Of a DNA stretch of 64,000 nt, positions 1 to 7,675 are shown piece by piece (within the stretch, counting starts at the first letter, position 1; each line of letters begins with the position of its first letter). The notes below the pieces were generated by a model. It had not been told where the DNA came from and did not search any database. It worked only from the letters and a program-made list of their open reading frames with translations. A program made the position numbers and the translations under genes. Source of the stretch: Rhodobacterales bacterium HKCCE4037 (GTDB lineage: Bacteria; Pseudomonadota; Alphaproteobacteria; Rhodobacterales; Rhodobacteraceae); the NCBI GenBank assembly GCA_015689645.1, contig WVSM01000011.1:19521-83520 (forward strand), in the 5' to 3' direction.

Positions 1-516
1 ATCGTTTACAGCGGGATGGACGGCGCGGGCACGATGAGCCAGGACCAGTTCGACCGGCTTCAGATGGAGCTTGAGAGCCACCACCAGGGCGCACGCAATG
101 CCGGGCGTCCGATGCTGCTCGAAGGCGGGCTGGATTGGAAGCCGATGGGGTTCAGCCCGTCGGACATGGAGTTCCAGAAAACGAAGGAGGCCGCCGCGCG
201 CGATATCGCGCTGGCCTTCGGCGTGCCGCCGATGCTGCTGGGGATCCCGGGGGATGCGACCTATGCCAACTACGCGGAGGCGAACCGGGCGTTCTATCGC
301 CTGACCGTTCTGCCGCTGGCATCGCGCGTCTGGGCGGCTCTGTCGCATTGGATATCGGGCCTGTCGGGAGAGGTGATCGAGATCGCGCCGGACCTCGACG
401 GGGTGCCCGCGCTTTCGGCGGAACGGGAGGCGCAATGGCGGCGCGTGTCGGAGGCGAGTTTCCTGACCGATGGCGAGAAGCGCCGGATGCTGGGGCTGCC
501 CGAGACGCCGGAATGA
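1..516 (+). CDS. GTA portal protein, C-terminal part (gp3-like)
   Basis: The reading frame is already open at base 1 (I-V-Y-S-G-M), so this is the 3' end of a gene that begins outside the window. The fragment resembles the C-terminal half of HK97-type portal proteins (segment 'FGVPPMLLGIPGD', then 'NRAFYRLTVLPLA'). The portal is the dodecameric ring at the capsid vertex through which DNA is packaged. Its place directly before protease and major capsid genes matches RcGTA orfg3. The stop codon overlaps the ATG of the next gene (ATGA), implying coupling. The N-terminal half and the terminase gene cannot be judged from here. Confidence 0.88.
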   Translation: MVYSGMDGAGTMSQDQFDRLQMELESHHQGARNAGRPMLLEGGLDWKPMGFSPSDMEFQKTKEAAARDIALAFGVPPMLLGIPGDATYANYAEANRAFYRLTVLPLASRVWAALSHWISGLSGEVIEIAPDLDGVPALSAEREAQWRRVSEASFLTDGEKRRMLGLPETPE

Positions 517-761
517 GCGAGCACAAGCAAATCGGCGGCTCTCGCTACCTCTACGCGCCTTTCGATGCGGCCAATGCCCGGATCGAAGCCAACGAGCGCG
601 TGATGGAGGAGCGGTGGGCGGCGCTGACCTTTCGTTTGCAGGGGATCGAGACCTCGCTGATGCGGCTTGAGAAACGGCTCTGGATCGCGGTCTTCGGGGT
701 CGTCTCGGTCATCCTCGCACAAGGTGTGAACCATCTCTTGAACCTCAACATTTCCGGATAG
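513..761 (+). CDS. Small single-pass membrane protein in GTA cluster (orfg3.5-like)
   Basis: An 82-residue protein starting with the ATG inside the portal stop (ATGA). Residues 1-55 are charged and helical, probably a short coiled coil, followed by one hydrophobic segment ('WIAVFGVVSVILAQGV', about 57-72) and a short tail. RcGTA-type clusters carry a small ORF at this site between portal and protease. Its function is not known to me; a membrane-tethered assembly factor is conceivable but only inferred. Tight packing with both neighbours supports it as a real gene. Confidence 0.75.
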   Translation: MSEHKQIGGSRYLYAPFDAANARIEANERVMEERWAALTFRLQGIETSLMRLEKRLWIAVFGVVSVILAQGVNHLLNLNISG

Positions 762-770
762 GAGCCTGAT

Positions 771-1322
771 ATGCAGGGATTTTCCGAGAGCGGGCTGGAG
801 ATGAAATTCCACCGCTTCAACGACGAGTTGACGCTTGGCGACGACAGGGTGATCGAAGGCTATGCATCGGTTTTCGGAGCGGTCGACCAGGGCGGCGACG
901 TGGTGCAGCCGGGGGCTTACAAGGCCTCTCTCGATGGAGGGAGGCGGGTCAAGATGCTGTGGCAGCACGACCCGCGTGAGCCGATCGGCATCTGGGACGT
1001 GGTGCGCGAAGATGCGAAAGGCCTTTACGTGAAAGGCCGCCTTCTGGACGAGGTCGCCCGTGCCCGCGAGGCGGCTGCCTTGATGAAGGCGGGGGCCATC
1101 GACGGGTTGTCGATCGGGTACCGCACCCTGAAGGCGAGCAAGGATGACAGGGGCCGGCGGCTTCTGAACGAAGTGGAGCTTTGGGAGGTCTCGCTTGTGA
1201 CGTTCCCGATGCTGCCCGAGGCGCGTGTCGGATCCCGCGAGGGCAAATCCGAGACGCTCCATGACCTGGCGCAGGTGTTCGAGGACGCCCGCCGCACGCT
1301 GGCGGCGCGCAAGGCCCGCTGA
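771..1322 (+). CDS. HK97-family prohead protease (gp4)
   Basis: A 183-residue serine protease of the U35/HK97 prohead type that trims the scaffold domain of the capsid protein during assembly. The usual pattern is visible: 'GYASVFG' near the N-terminus, His66 in 'MLWQHDP' and Ser114 in 'DGLSIGY', the expected catalytic His and Ser. GGAG at 761-764 supports the 771 start; a Met at residue 11 is an alternative. It sits between portal and major capsid genes as in HK97 phages and RcGTA (orfg4). No lesion is seen. Confidence 0.93.
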   Translation: MQGFSESGLEMKFHRFNDELTLGDDRVIEGYASVFGAVDQGGDVVQPGAYKASLDGGRRVKMLWQHDPREPIGIWDVVREDAKGLYVKGRLLDEVARAREAAALMKAGAIDGLSIGYRTLKASKDDRGRRLLNEVELWEVSLVTFPMLPEARVGSREGKSETLHDLAQVFEDARRTLAARKAR

Positions 1323-1326
1323 TCGA

Positions 1327-1367
1327 CGGGGCTTTCCGGCCCCGCGCGACGGGGCTGGTTCAGCCCC
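1327..1367 (+). promoter_or_regulatory. Two stem-loops in the leader of the capsid gene
   Basis: Between protease and capsid genes the 69-bp gap holds two adjacent inverted repeats. The first has 6-bp arms CGGGGC/GCCCCG (1327-1332 and 1339-1344). The second has 7-bp arms GGGGCTG/CAGCCCC with a 3-nt loop (1351-1357 and 1361-1367). Neither is followed by a T-run, so they look like mRNA processing or stability stems rather than terminators. The capsid ATG at 1392 follows 'AGAAGGGA'. Confidence 0.55.
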
Positions 1368-1391
1368 CGTTTCAACCAGAAGGGAACTCTC

Positions 1392-2573
1392 ATGACCGAG
1401 ACCCATGACGGGGGTGCGGACCGCTCCCCCTTGGCTGAAGTCAAGACCGCGATCGGCGGGTTCTTGAGTGAATTCAACCAATTCCAAGACGATATGAATG
1501 CAAGGCTTCAAAAGCAGGAAGAGCGTATCACCATGCTGAATACCAAGACGAACACCTTCAAGCGACCGGCGCTGTCGACCGAGATCGACACCGTCGCCCC
1601 TCACAAGCTGGCCCTGAAGACCTACCTTCAGTGCGGTGATGACGATGCCTTGCGTGGCCTTGAACTGGAAGGCAAGGCGATGAACACCGCCGTGAATGCC
1701 GAGGGCGGCTACCTCGTCGACCCGCAGACCGCGGAGATGATCCAGTCGGTGCTGCGCTCGTCCTCTTCGCTGCGGTCGGTGGCAAACGTCGTGCAGGTGG
1801 AGGCGTCTTCGTTCGATGTTCTGATCGACTCGACCGACACAGGGGCTGGTTGGGCGGATGAGGTTGCCTCGACGGCCGAGACCGACACGCCCCAGATCGA
1901 ACGGATCTCCATCGCGCTGCACGAGCTGTCGGCCCTGCCCAAGGCCTCGCAACGCCTGCTCGACGACAGTGCCTTCGATATCGAGGGCTGGCTAGCCGGT
2001 CGGATCGCCGACAAGTTCGCCCGCGCCGAGGCCGACAGCTTCATCAACGGCAACGGGTCGGGCAAGCCGAAGGGTGTGCTGACCCATCCGACGGTGGACA
2101 ACGCGTCCTGGACCTGGGGCAACGTGGGTTACGTGGCAACCGGCACCGATGGTGATTTCGACGGGACCAACCCGGCGGATGCGATCGTGGACCTCGTCTA
2201 TTCGCTTGGCGCGCAGTATCGCGCCCACGCGACCTTCGTGATGAACTCCAAGACCGCCGGTGCCGTCCGCAAGATGAAGGATGCCGATGGCCGTTTCCTG
2301 TGGTCCGACGGCCTTGCCGCCGGCGAACCCGCGCGCCTGATGGGCTATCCCGTCCTGATCGCCGAAGATATGCCGGACATCGCCACGGATTCGATGGCGA
2401 TTGCCTTCGGTGACTTTGGCGCGGGTTACACGATTGCCGAGCGTCCCGACCTACGCGTGTTGCGCGATCCGTTCTCGGCCAAGCCGCACGTTCTATTCTA
2501 CGCCACCAAGCGCGTCGGCGGCGACGTGACGGATTTCGCGGCGATCAAGCTGATGAAATTCGGCACCTCCTGA
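1392..2573 (+). CDS. HK97-fold major capsid protein (gp5)
   Basis: A 393-residue phage major capsid protein. Residues 1-60 or so form a charged, coiled-coil-like scaffold (delta domain) that the upstream protease would remove. The rest shows HK97-fold hallmarks: 'AEGGYLVDPQTAEMIQ', 'SSLRSVANV', 'ADSFINGNGSGKPKGVLTH' and 'FVMNSKTAGAVRKMKDADG'. In gene transfer agents this protein builds the small head holding about 4 kb of host DNA. Isolation between hairpins on both sides fits its need for the highest expression in the cluster. Length is normal for RcGTA orfg5. Confidence 0.96.
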   Translation: MTETHDGGADRSPLAEVKTAIGGFLSEFNQFQDDMNARLQKQEERITMLNTKTNTFKRPALSTEIDTVAPHKLALKTYLQCGDDDALRGLELEGKAMNTAVNAEGGYLVDPQTAEMIQSVLRSSSSLRSVANVVQVEASSFDVLIDSTDTGAGWADEVASTAETDTPQIERISIALHELSALPKASQRLLDDSAFDIEGWLAGRIADKFARAEADSFINGNGSGKPKGVLTHPTVDNASWTWGNVGYVATGTDGDFDGTNPADAIVDLVYSLGAQYRAHATFVMNSKTAGAVRKMKDADGRFLWSDGLAAGEPARLMGYPVLIAEDMPDIATDSMAIAFGDFGAGYTIAERPDLRVLRDPFSAKPHVLFYATKRVGGDVTDFAAIKLMKFGTS

Positions 2574-2587
2574 TCGGATCGAGCCTG

Positions 2588-2617
2588 ATCCGGCCCGGCT
2601 TCTGTACCGGGCCGGAT
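2588..2617 (+). promoter_or_regulatory. Perfect 11-bp stem-loop after the capsid gene
   Basis: Arms ATCCGGCCCGG (2588-2598) and CCGGGCCGGAT (2607-2617) are exact reverse complements with an 8-nt loop, 15 bp after the capsid stop. No T-run follows, so a simple intrinsic terminator is unlikely; a 3' stabiliser of capsid mRNA or a partial attenuator before the connector genes is inferred. The rest of the 160-bp gap up to 2733 shows nothing else I can name. Confidence 0.6.
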
Positions 2618-2733
2618 GGGGCGTGGATTGCGGGCCTTCGCGGGTCCAGCTGCGCGTCTCTCCGCATGAGCAGCGCGGAGGTCGGCGCCACGCCCCGACT
2701 TCCACCACTTCCAGATTTCCCGGAGAATTCAAC

Positions 2734-3318
2734 ATGATGATGGTCGAATTGACCTCCGTGCCGACGGCGGCGCTGCCTCTTGCGGCCCTGTCGGATCACC
2801 TGCGCCTGTCCTCCGGGTTCGCCGATGACGGCAGCCAGGATGCGCAATTGGAAAGCTGCCTGCGCTCGGCGCTTGCAGCGATCGAGGCGCGTATCAACAA
2901 GGCGTTGTTCGAGCGACAGTTCGTGCTGACGCTGATGGACTGGGCCAGTGACGACAGCCATCCATTGCCCGTCGCCCCGGTCTCGCAGATCGACGCGGTC
3001 ACGCTGGTGTCCCGGTCCGGCGATACGCAAGTGGCCGATCCCGGGAGTTACGCGTTGCAGCGCGACTCCCAATATCCGCGCGTCGTGGCCACGTCGGGCC
3101 GGTTGCCCACTCCTGGCATCGGAGGGTCGATCGAAGTGACCTTCACGGCGGGATATGGATCCGATTGGACCGGCATTCCCTCGGATCTGAAACACGGGCT
3201 CCTGGCGCTGGCGGCCGAGTTCTACAACCAGCCTTCCGTGGGGAGCCTGCAGATGTCGCGGCACGTGATGGGGCTGATCGAGCCCTACCGGCGGTTCCGC
3301 CTGGGTGGTGCGGCATGA
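2734..3318 (+). CDS. GTA head-tail connector (gp6)
   Basis: A 194-residue protein of the phage head-tail connector (gp6/YqbG-like) group, which attaches to the portal ring from below. The start is the ATG at 2734 ('MMMVELTSVPTAALPL'), chosen over upstream in-frame codons because GGAGA lies just before it and the extended N-terminus looks non-coding. Typical features are 'LSDHLRLSS', 'LESCLRSALAAIEARINKA' and a C-terminal 'LKHGLLALAAEFYNQPS'. The stop overlaps the next start (ATGA). Order corresponds to RcGTA orfg6. Confidence 0.88.
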   Translation: MMMVELTSVPTAALPLAALSDHLRLSSGFADDGSQDAQLESCLRSALAAIEARINKALFERQFVLTLMDWASDDSHPLPVAPVSQIDAVTLVSRSGDTQVADPGSYALQRDSQYPRVVATSGRLPTPGIGGSIEVTFTAGYGSDWTGIPSDLKHGLLALAAEFYNQPSVGSLQMSRHVMGLIEPYRRFRLGGAA

Positions 3319-3641
3319 AACAGCCCCAGTTCAACCGAAGACTGACCCTGGAAGCGCCGGGGCGCGCCAGCGACGGCGCCGGTGGCTTCACCGAGACCTG
3401 GGCGCAGCTTGGCGTCATCTGGGGCGAGGTCCTGCCGCGGGGGGCGGGCCGCGAGGTCGAGGCGTCGGAGCTTAAGCTGAAGATCACCGTCCGCGCCGCG
3501 CCGCAGGGCGCCCCGAGCCGTCCGACCGCCGCGATGCGGTTTCGCGACGGAGAGAGGATCTATCGCATCGAAGCGGTGACGGAGGCCGACGCCGAGGGCC
3601 GGTTTCTCGTCTGCTTCGTGAAGGAGGAGGTGGGCGCATGA
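3315..3641 (+). CDS. Phage head closure / head-tail adaptor (gp7)
   Basis: A 108-residue protein of the head-tail joining family (SPP1 gp16-like). It begins 'MKQPQFNRRLTLEAPGRASD', followed by 'GAGGFTETWAQLGVIWGEV', the usual start of this beta-barrel family ('R+.D..GG....W..v..vWa.v'). The role known for the family is sealing the capsid exit after packaging and making the tail docking surface. Four-base overlaps with both neighbours indicate translational coupling through the connector module. Equivalent to RcGTA orfg7. Confidence 0.88.
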   Translation: MKQPQFNRRLTLEAPGRASDGAGGFTETWAQLGVIWGEVLPRGAGREVEASELKLKITVRAAPQGAPSRPTAAMRFRDGERIYRIEAVTEADAEGRFLVCFVKEEVGA

Positions 3642-4048
3642 GCTATGCAGCGACGGCCGCCTTGCAGAGTGCCGTTTACACCGCGCTGGTCGGCGATACG
3701 CAGGTCAGCACGCTGACCGGGGGCGCGATCTTCGACGCTTTGCCGCCGGGGCCGGTGCCGGCCATCTACGTGCGACTGGGCGCCGAGCGCGCCCGCGACG
3801 CATCCGACAAGACGGGCGCGGGCGCGGTGCATGACTTCCCGGTGACGGTGGTCACCGACAGCGCCGGCTATCACGTCGCCAAGGAGATCGCCGCGGCGAT
3901 TTCCGACGCCCTGGTCGATGCGGACCTGACCTTGGCGCGAGGCGCATTGATCGCCCTTCACTTCCTGCGCGCTCGGGCCCGGCGGGTCGCTGACACGCGC
4001 GAGATCGAGGTCTGGTTCCGCGCGCGGATCGATACGACAGGCGCATGA
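3638..4048 (+). CDS. Tail terminator-like DUF3168 protein (gp8)
   Basis: A 136-residue DUF3168 protein, the family proposed to cap the tail tube at the head side. It starts 'MSYAATAALQSAVYTALVGD' and carries 'FPVTVVTDSAGYHVAKEIAAA', then an acidic helix and a C-terminal strand ('TREIEVWFRARID'), as expected for the fold. Position between the head closure and the major tail protein fits RcGTA orfg8. The start overlaps the previous stop. Confidence 0.87.
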   Translation: MSYAATAALQSAVYTALVGDTQVSTLTGGAIFDALPPGPVPAIYVRLGAERARDASDKTGAGAVHDFPVTVVTDSAGYHVAKEIAAAISDALVDADLTLARGALIALHFLRARARRVADTREIEVWFRARIDTTGA

Positions 4049-4088
4049 GCGACCGGCCGTACCCCATTGACAAGACTGGAGAAGCCAA

Positions 4089-4502
4089 ATGACGGCACAA
4101 AGCGGTAAGGACCTTCTGGTGAAGGTCGACATGGACGGCAACGGCGTGTTCGAGACGATGGCGGGCCTGCGCGCCAGCCGGTTGTCGTTCAACTCGGAAA
4201 GCGTGGACGTGACCAGCCTCGAAAGCACCGGCGGCTGGCGCGAATTGCTCCGCGGCGGCGGTGTGAAATCGGCGGCGATCAGCGGATCGGGTATTTTCCG
4301 CGACAGCTCGACCGACGAGCGGGCGCGCGACATCTTCTTCCAGGGCGAGATGCCGGATTTCCAGGTCGTGATCCCCGATTTCGGCGTGGTGGAAGGGGCG
4401 TTCCAGATCACCTCGATCGAGTATGCGGGCACGCATGACGGCGAGGCGAGCTACGAGATCGCGATGGCGTCTGCCGGTGCGCTCACCTTCACCGCGATCT
4501 GA
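4089..4502 (+). CDS. Major tail tube protein (gp9)
   Basis: A 137-residue TP901-1-type major tail protein that stacks as rings to form the tail tube. Characteristic segments are 'MTAQSGKDLLVKVD', 'VDVTSLESTGGWRELLRGGG', 'SGIFRDSSTDERARD' and the terminal 'EIAMASAGALTFTAI'. It follows gp8 after 40 bp, with 'GGAGAAGCC' giving a good ribosome-binding site. The order matches RcGTA orfg9 and no disruption is seen. Confidence 0.92.
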   Translation: MTAQSGKDLLVKVDMDGNGVFETMAGLRASRLSFNSESVDVTSLESTGGWRELLRGGGVKSAAISGSGIFRDSSTDERARDIFFQGEMPDFQVVIPDFGVVEGAFQITSIEYAGTHDGEASYEIAMASAGALTFTAI

Positions 4503-4506
4503 TCCG

Positions 4507-4821
4507 ATGGCGAACCCTTGGGCCGGAGAAGTGGCGCTGGTCGTGGATGGCAAGCGGCACGTTGCGAAGTTGACTCTTGGTGCGCTGGCCGAGCTCGAGG
4601 ACCGTCTCGGCGCGGGGTCGCTGACCGAGATGGTCACCCGGTTCGAGGGCGAGGCACTGAAATCGGCCGATGTTCTTGCCCTGATCTGCGCGGGCCTGCG
4701 TGGGGGCGGCTGGCAGGGGGATCTCGATGATCTTCTGCATGCCGAGATCGAGGGCGGAGTGTTGGAGGCCGCGCGGGTTGCAGCGCGGCTTCTGATGCTC
4801 GCGTTTCGGCCGCCGCAATGA
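4507..4821 (+). CDS. GTA gp10 family protein (putative tail assembly chaperone)
   Basis: A 104-residue protein of the gene-transfer-agent gp10 family. The start at 4507 ('MANPWAGEVALVVDGKRH') comes four bases after the gp9 stop. It holds the typical 'LTLGALAELEDRLGAGSL' segment and a C-terminal half rich in helix. Lying between the tail tube and tape measure genes, it occupies the place of tail assembly chaperones in siphophages, a role that is plausible but inferred. It overlaps the next gene by four bases. Confidence 0.85.
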   Translation: MANPWAGEVALVVDGKRHVAKLTLGALAELEDRLGAGSLTEMVTRFEGEALKSADVLALICAGLRGGGWQGDLDDLLHAEIEGGVLEAARVAARLLMLAFRPPQ

Positions 4822-5039
4822 GCGGGACGAAGGGCTTCGACTGGCCCGCCCTCATGCGGGTCGCATTTCAGTGTCTTGGTCTGAAACCGTCCGAACTCTG
4901 GTCGCTGACGCCATCTGAATTCCTGACATTGCTTGGCCCCGAAACCGGGGCGGCACCGCTGAGGCGTGATGCTTTCGAGGCGCTTCTGGCGCGTTTCCCT
5001 GACATGAAAGACGAGGATCCAGATGACCGAGATGGATGA
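4818..5039 (+). CDS. Phage tail assembly chaperone, small (gp10.1)
   Basis: A 73-residue protein resembling the small TAC family found in RcGTA-like clusters: 'LMRVAFQCLGLKPSELWSLT' then 'PSEFLTLLG'. Chaperones of this position coat the tape measure protein before tube polymerisation. Overlaps with gp10 (4 bp) and with the tape measure start (17 bp) resemble the coupled G/GT chaperone region of lambda, though no slippery heptamer is evident and frameshifting is not claimed. Confidence 0.85.
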   Translation: MSGTKGFDWPALMRVAFQCLGLKPSELWSLTPSEFLTLLGPETGAAPLRRDAFEALLARFPDMKDEDPDDRDG

Positions 5040-5688
5040 CACGCTTGGCCGGTTCGATGCCGAAATAGCCGAATTGGAACAAAGCCTTGCGGGGGCGACG
5101 TCGATGGCGGCGGCGTTTCAGGGGGAATTGCGCGAAATGCAGGGGGCGATGCTCTACACGGGGCGCGAGGTCAACTCGATGAGCCGTGCGATCGGTGGCG
5201 GGCTGCGGCGCGCATTCGATGGCGTGATCTTCGACGGGATGCGCCTGTCGGATGCCCTGCGCACGGTGGCCACGAGCATGGTGGACGCCGCCTACAACAC
5301 CGCGATGCGGCCGGTTCAGAACGCGCTCGGCTCGGCCATTTCCAACGGCATGAACGGCCTTCTGAGCGGCATTCTGCCCTTCGAGAAGGGCGGCGCGATC
5401 AGCCAGGGTCGTGTGATGCCCTTCGCACGGGGCGGCGTGGTGAGCGGACCCATGACATTTCCGATGCGTGGCGGCATGGGCCTGATGGGCGAGGCGGGGC
5501 CGGAGGCGATCATGCCGCTTCGCCGGGGGCCGGATGGCCGGCTGGGGGTTGCGGCTGCGGGCGGCGGCGGGTCGGTCAGCGTGACAATGAACATCACCAC
5601 GCCGGACGTGCAGGGGTTCCGCCGGTCTTCCAGCCAGGTCGCCGCCGAGATGCAGCGCGCGCTCGCCCGTGGCCAGCGTAACCGGTAA
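5023..5688 (+). CDS. Short tape measure protein (gp11)
   Basis: A 221-residue phage tail tape measure-like protein. An N-terminal coiled region is followed by 'TVATSMVDAAYNTAMRPVQN', 'FEKGGAISQGRVMPFARGG', 'GLMGEAGPEAIMPLRRGPDG' and a final helix; the 'GGVVSGPMTF...GEAGPEAI' block is typical for C-termini of tape measures. Length is short compared with lytic siphophages, in keeping with the very short tail of gene transfer agents. Start may be 5023 or the Met three codons later. Confidence 0.88.
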   Translation: MTEMDDTLGRFDAEIAELEQSLAGATSMAAAFQGELREMQGAMLYTGREVNSMSRAIGGGLRRAFDGVIFDGMRLSDALRTVATSMVDAAYNTAMRPVQNALGSAISNGMNGLLSGILPFEKGGAISQGRVMPFARGGVVSGPMTFPMRGGMGLMGEAGPEAIMPLRRGPDGRLGVAAAGGGGSVSVTMNITTPDVQGFRRSSSQVAAEMQRALARGQRNR

Positions 5689-5700
5689 CGGAGATAGATC

Positions 5701-6333
5701 ATGGGATTTCATGAGGTTCGCTTTCCCGCCAACCTGAGCTTCGGCTCGGTCGGCGGGCCGGAACGGCGCACGGATGTCGTGGCGCTGACCAACGGGTTCG
5801 AGGAACGCAACACGCCCTGGGCGCATTCGCGGCGGCGCTACGATGCGGGGGTGGCGATGCGGTCGCTCGACGATATTTCCGTGCTGATCGACTTCTTCGA
5901 GGCGCGGCGCGGGCAGCTCTATGGGTTCCGCTGGAAAGACTGGTCGGATTTCAAGACGACGCAGCCTTCCGGCACGCCCGGCTTTCGCGACCAGGTGATC
6001 GGGACGGGGGATGGCGAGACGCGGACGTTTCAGCTGCGCAAGATCTACCAATCCGGCATCAATTCCTATGCGCGCCCGATCTCGAAACCGGTACAGGGAA
6101 CGGTTCTTGCCGGTGTGTCGGTCGATGAGCAAATCGCGGGCGTGCATTTCGATGTGAATTACACCACCGGCGAGATCACCTTCGTCGATGCGCCCGGCGA
6201 GGGGGACGAAGTGACGGCAGGTTTCGAGTTCGACGTGCCGGTGCGTTTCGACACCGATGTGATCCAGACCTCCGTCAGTTCGTTCCAAGCCGGCGAAGTG
6301 CCCAACGTGCCGATCGTGGAGATCCGGGTATGA
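5701..6333 (+). CDS. Distal tail protein, DUF2460 (gp12)
   Basis: A 210-residue DUF2460 protein beginning 'MGFHEVRFPANLSFGSVGG'. The family forms the hexameric distal tail ring linking tube to baseplate. Visible family blocks include 'RRRYDAGVAMRSLDDISVLI', 'FFEARRGQLYGFRWKDWSDF' and 'YTTGEITFVDAPGEGDEV'. It is followed by gp13 with a four-base overlap. The order corresponds to RcGTA orfg12. Confidence 0.92.
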   Translation: MGFHEVRFPANLSFGSVGGPERRTDVVALTNGFEERNTPWAHSRRRYDAGVAMRSLDDISVLIDFFEARRGQLYGFRWKDWSDFKTTQPSGTPGFRDQVIGTGDGETRTFQLRKIYQSGINSYARPISKPVQGTVLAGVSVDEQIAGVHFDVNYTTGEITFVDAPGEGDEVTAGFEFDVPVRFDTDVIQTSVSSFQAGEVPNVPIVEIRV

Positions 6334-7208
6334 GCGTACAAGCCCTTGATGAACATCTGAAATCCGGCACGACCGGCGTATCGCGTTGCTGGCGGGTGAC
6401 GCGGAAGGACGGCAAAACCTACGGGTTCACCGATCACGATTGCGACCTTGCATTCGAGGGCACGACCTTCCGCGCCGGAACCGGTCTGAGCGCCGCCGCG
6501 CTGAGCCAGACGACGGGTCTTTCGGTCGACAACACGGAGGCGGTTGGTGCGCTGAGCGATGCGTCCGTCACTGAGGAGGATATATTTGCGGGCCGGTTCG
6601 ACGGCGCCGAGGTCGAAGCCTGGCTCGTGCAATGGGGGGCGCCCGAGAACCGGGTGCTGCAGTTCCGTGGCTCGTTCGGTGAGATCACGCGGGCAAACGG
6701 CGCGTTCTCCGCCGAGTTGCGGGGGCTCGCCGAGAAGCTGAACGTGCCGACCGGGCGGGTCTTTCAACGCACCTGTCCGGCGGTTCTGGGGGACGCGGAG
6801 TGTGGCTTCGATCTCGACCAGCCTGGCTATGCGACGGAAGTTGAGGTGACCACGACGGACGGGCGGGTGTTAACTTTTGACGGGCTGACCAGCTTCGAGC
6901 CGCGTTGGTTCGAGCGGGGGCAGATGCGCGTGCTGACTGGCGAGGCGGCGGGTTTGACCGGAGCCATAAAACTCGACCGTGTCGCCGATGGCATTCGGAA
7001 GGTCGAGCTGTGGGACACGATCCGCGCAGAGGTCAGTGCCGGAGACACGGTCCGCATGACAGCCGGGTGCGACAAGCGGATGGAGACATGCCGCCTGAAA
7101 TTCTCCAACCTCCTGAATTATCGCGGCTTCCCGGATATCCCGGACGAGGATTGGCAGATGGCCCATCCGACACGCATGTCGGCCCGCGGCGGAGGGTCCC
7201 GCCGGTGA
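6330..7208 (+). CDS. Baseplate hub protein, DUF2163 (gp13)
   Basis: A 292-residue DUF2163 protein with a C-terminal BR0599-like domain. The N-terminus has 'GVSRCWRVTRKDGKTYGFTD' and 'EEDIFAGRFDGAEVEAWLV'; the C-terminal part is Cys-rich ('CPAVLGDAECGFDL', 'GCDKRMETCRLKFSN'), with the last Cys pair in the 'CDKR..TC...F.N...FRGFP' pattern typical of the family. RcGTA gp13 is a hub component suggested to bind an iron-sulfur cluster through such cysteines; here that is family knowledge, not observed. It overlaps gp14. Confidence 0.92.
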   Translation: MSVQALDEHLKSGTTGVSRCWRVTRKDGKTYGFTDHDCDLAFEGTTFRAGTGLSAAALSQTTGLSVDNTEAVGALSDASVTEEDIFAGRFDGAEVEAWLVQWGAPENRVLQFRGSFGEITRANGAFSAELRGLAEKLNVPTGRVFQRTCPAVLGDAECGFDLDQPGYATEVEVTTTDGRVLTFDGLTSFEPRWFERGQMRVLTGEAAGLTGAIKLDRVADGIRKVELWDTIRAEVSAGDTVRMTAGCDKRMETCRLKFSNLLNYRGFPDIPDEDWQMAHPTRMSARGGGSRR

Positions 7209-7663
7209 GCGATGTAGTTTCGATTGCACGGACCTGGCTTGGAACGCCCTATATCCACCAGACATCCTGCAAGGGGGCTGGGTGCGATTGCCTGGGACTT
7301 ATTCTGGGGGTCTGGCGCGAAATTCACGGAACGCTTCCCGCGCCGGTCCCCGCTTATACCAACGACTGGTCGGAGGTTTCCGGCGAAGAGCGGTTGCTGA
7401 AGGCCGCGCGCGCGCACCTCGTGGAGAAGCCCGTTGCCGACGCGGCGCCGGGAGATGTTCTCATCTTTCGGATGCGGGCAAGCGCCGTCGCGAAACATGT
7501 CGCAATTCAAAGCGCCGTGGAACCGATACCCCGTTTCATCCACGCCTATTCCGGGTGTGGCGTTACCGAGAGCGCGTTGACCGCCCCGTGGTCACGCCGC
7601 GTGGTGGCTCGGTTCGTCTTCGGACCGAAACCGGCGACGTCCTTGGCGACCCCGGCCCCATAA
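7205..7663 (+). CDS. NlpC/P60 tail-tip peptidase (gp14)
   Basis: A 152-residue NlpC/P60 peptidase translated from a GTG overlapping the gp13 stop (GTGA). Cys29 in 'GAGCDCLGLI' is the expected nucleophile, and His in 'AKHVAIQ' the general base. The RcGTA counterpart cuts peptidoglycan so that DNA can cross the recipient periplasm. The distal frame runs to 'ATSLATPAP', a slightly extended disordered tail. Coupling to gp13 and gp15 supports co-assembly in the tail tip. Confidence 0.92.
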   Translation: MSDVVSIARTWLGTPYIHQTSCKGAGCDCLGLILGVWREIHGTLPAPVPAYTNDWSEVSGEERLLKAARAHLVEKPVADAAPGDVLIFRMRASAVAKHVAIQSAVEPIPRFIHAYSGCGVTESALTAPWSRRVVARFVFGPKPATSLATPAP

Positions 7664-7675
7664 AGGACCATATTC

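Noticed and set aside
294..1952. Long open frame on the minus strand opposite the GTA protease and capsid genes
   Set aside because: It lies antisense to well-recognised genes, is rich in Arg/His/Gly with no domain, and is typical of open antisense frames in GC-rich DNA. The same applies to minus-strand frames at 4852-6288, 7694-9223, 9896-11254, 19306-21135, 35174-36514, 39925-42873 and 44685-46124.
4818..5039. Programmed frameshift between the tail chaperone and the next gene
   Set aside because: The 17-bp overlap with the tape measure gene has no slippery heptamer, and each frame has its own start.
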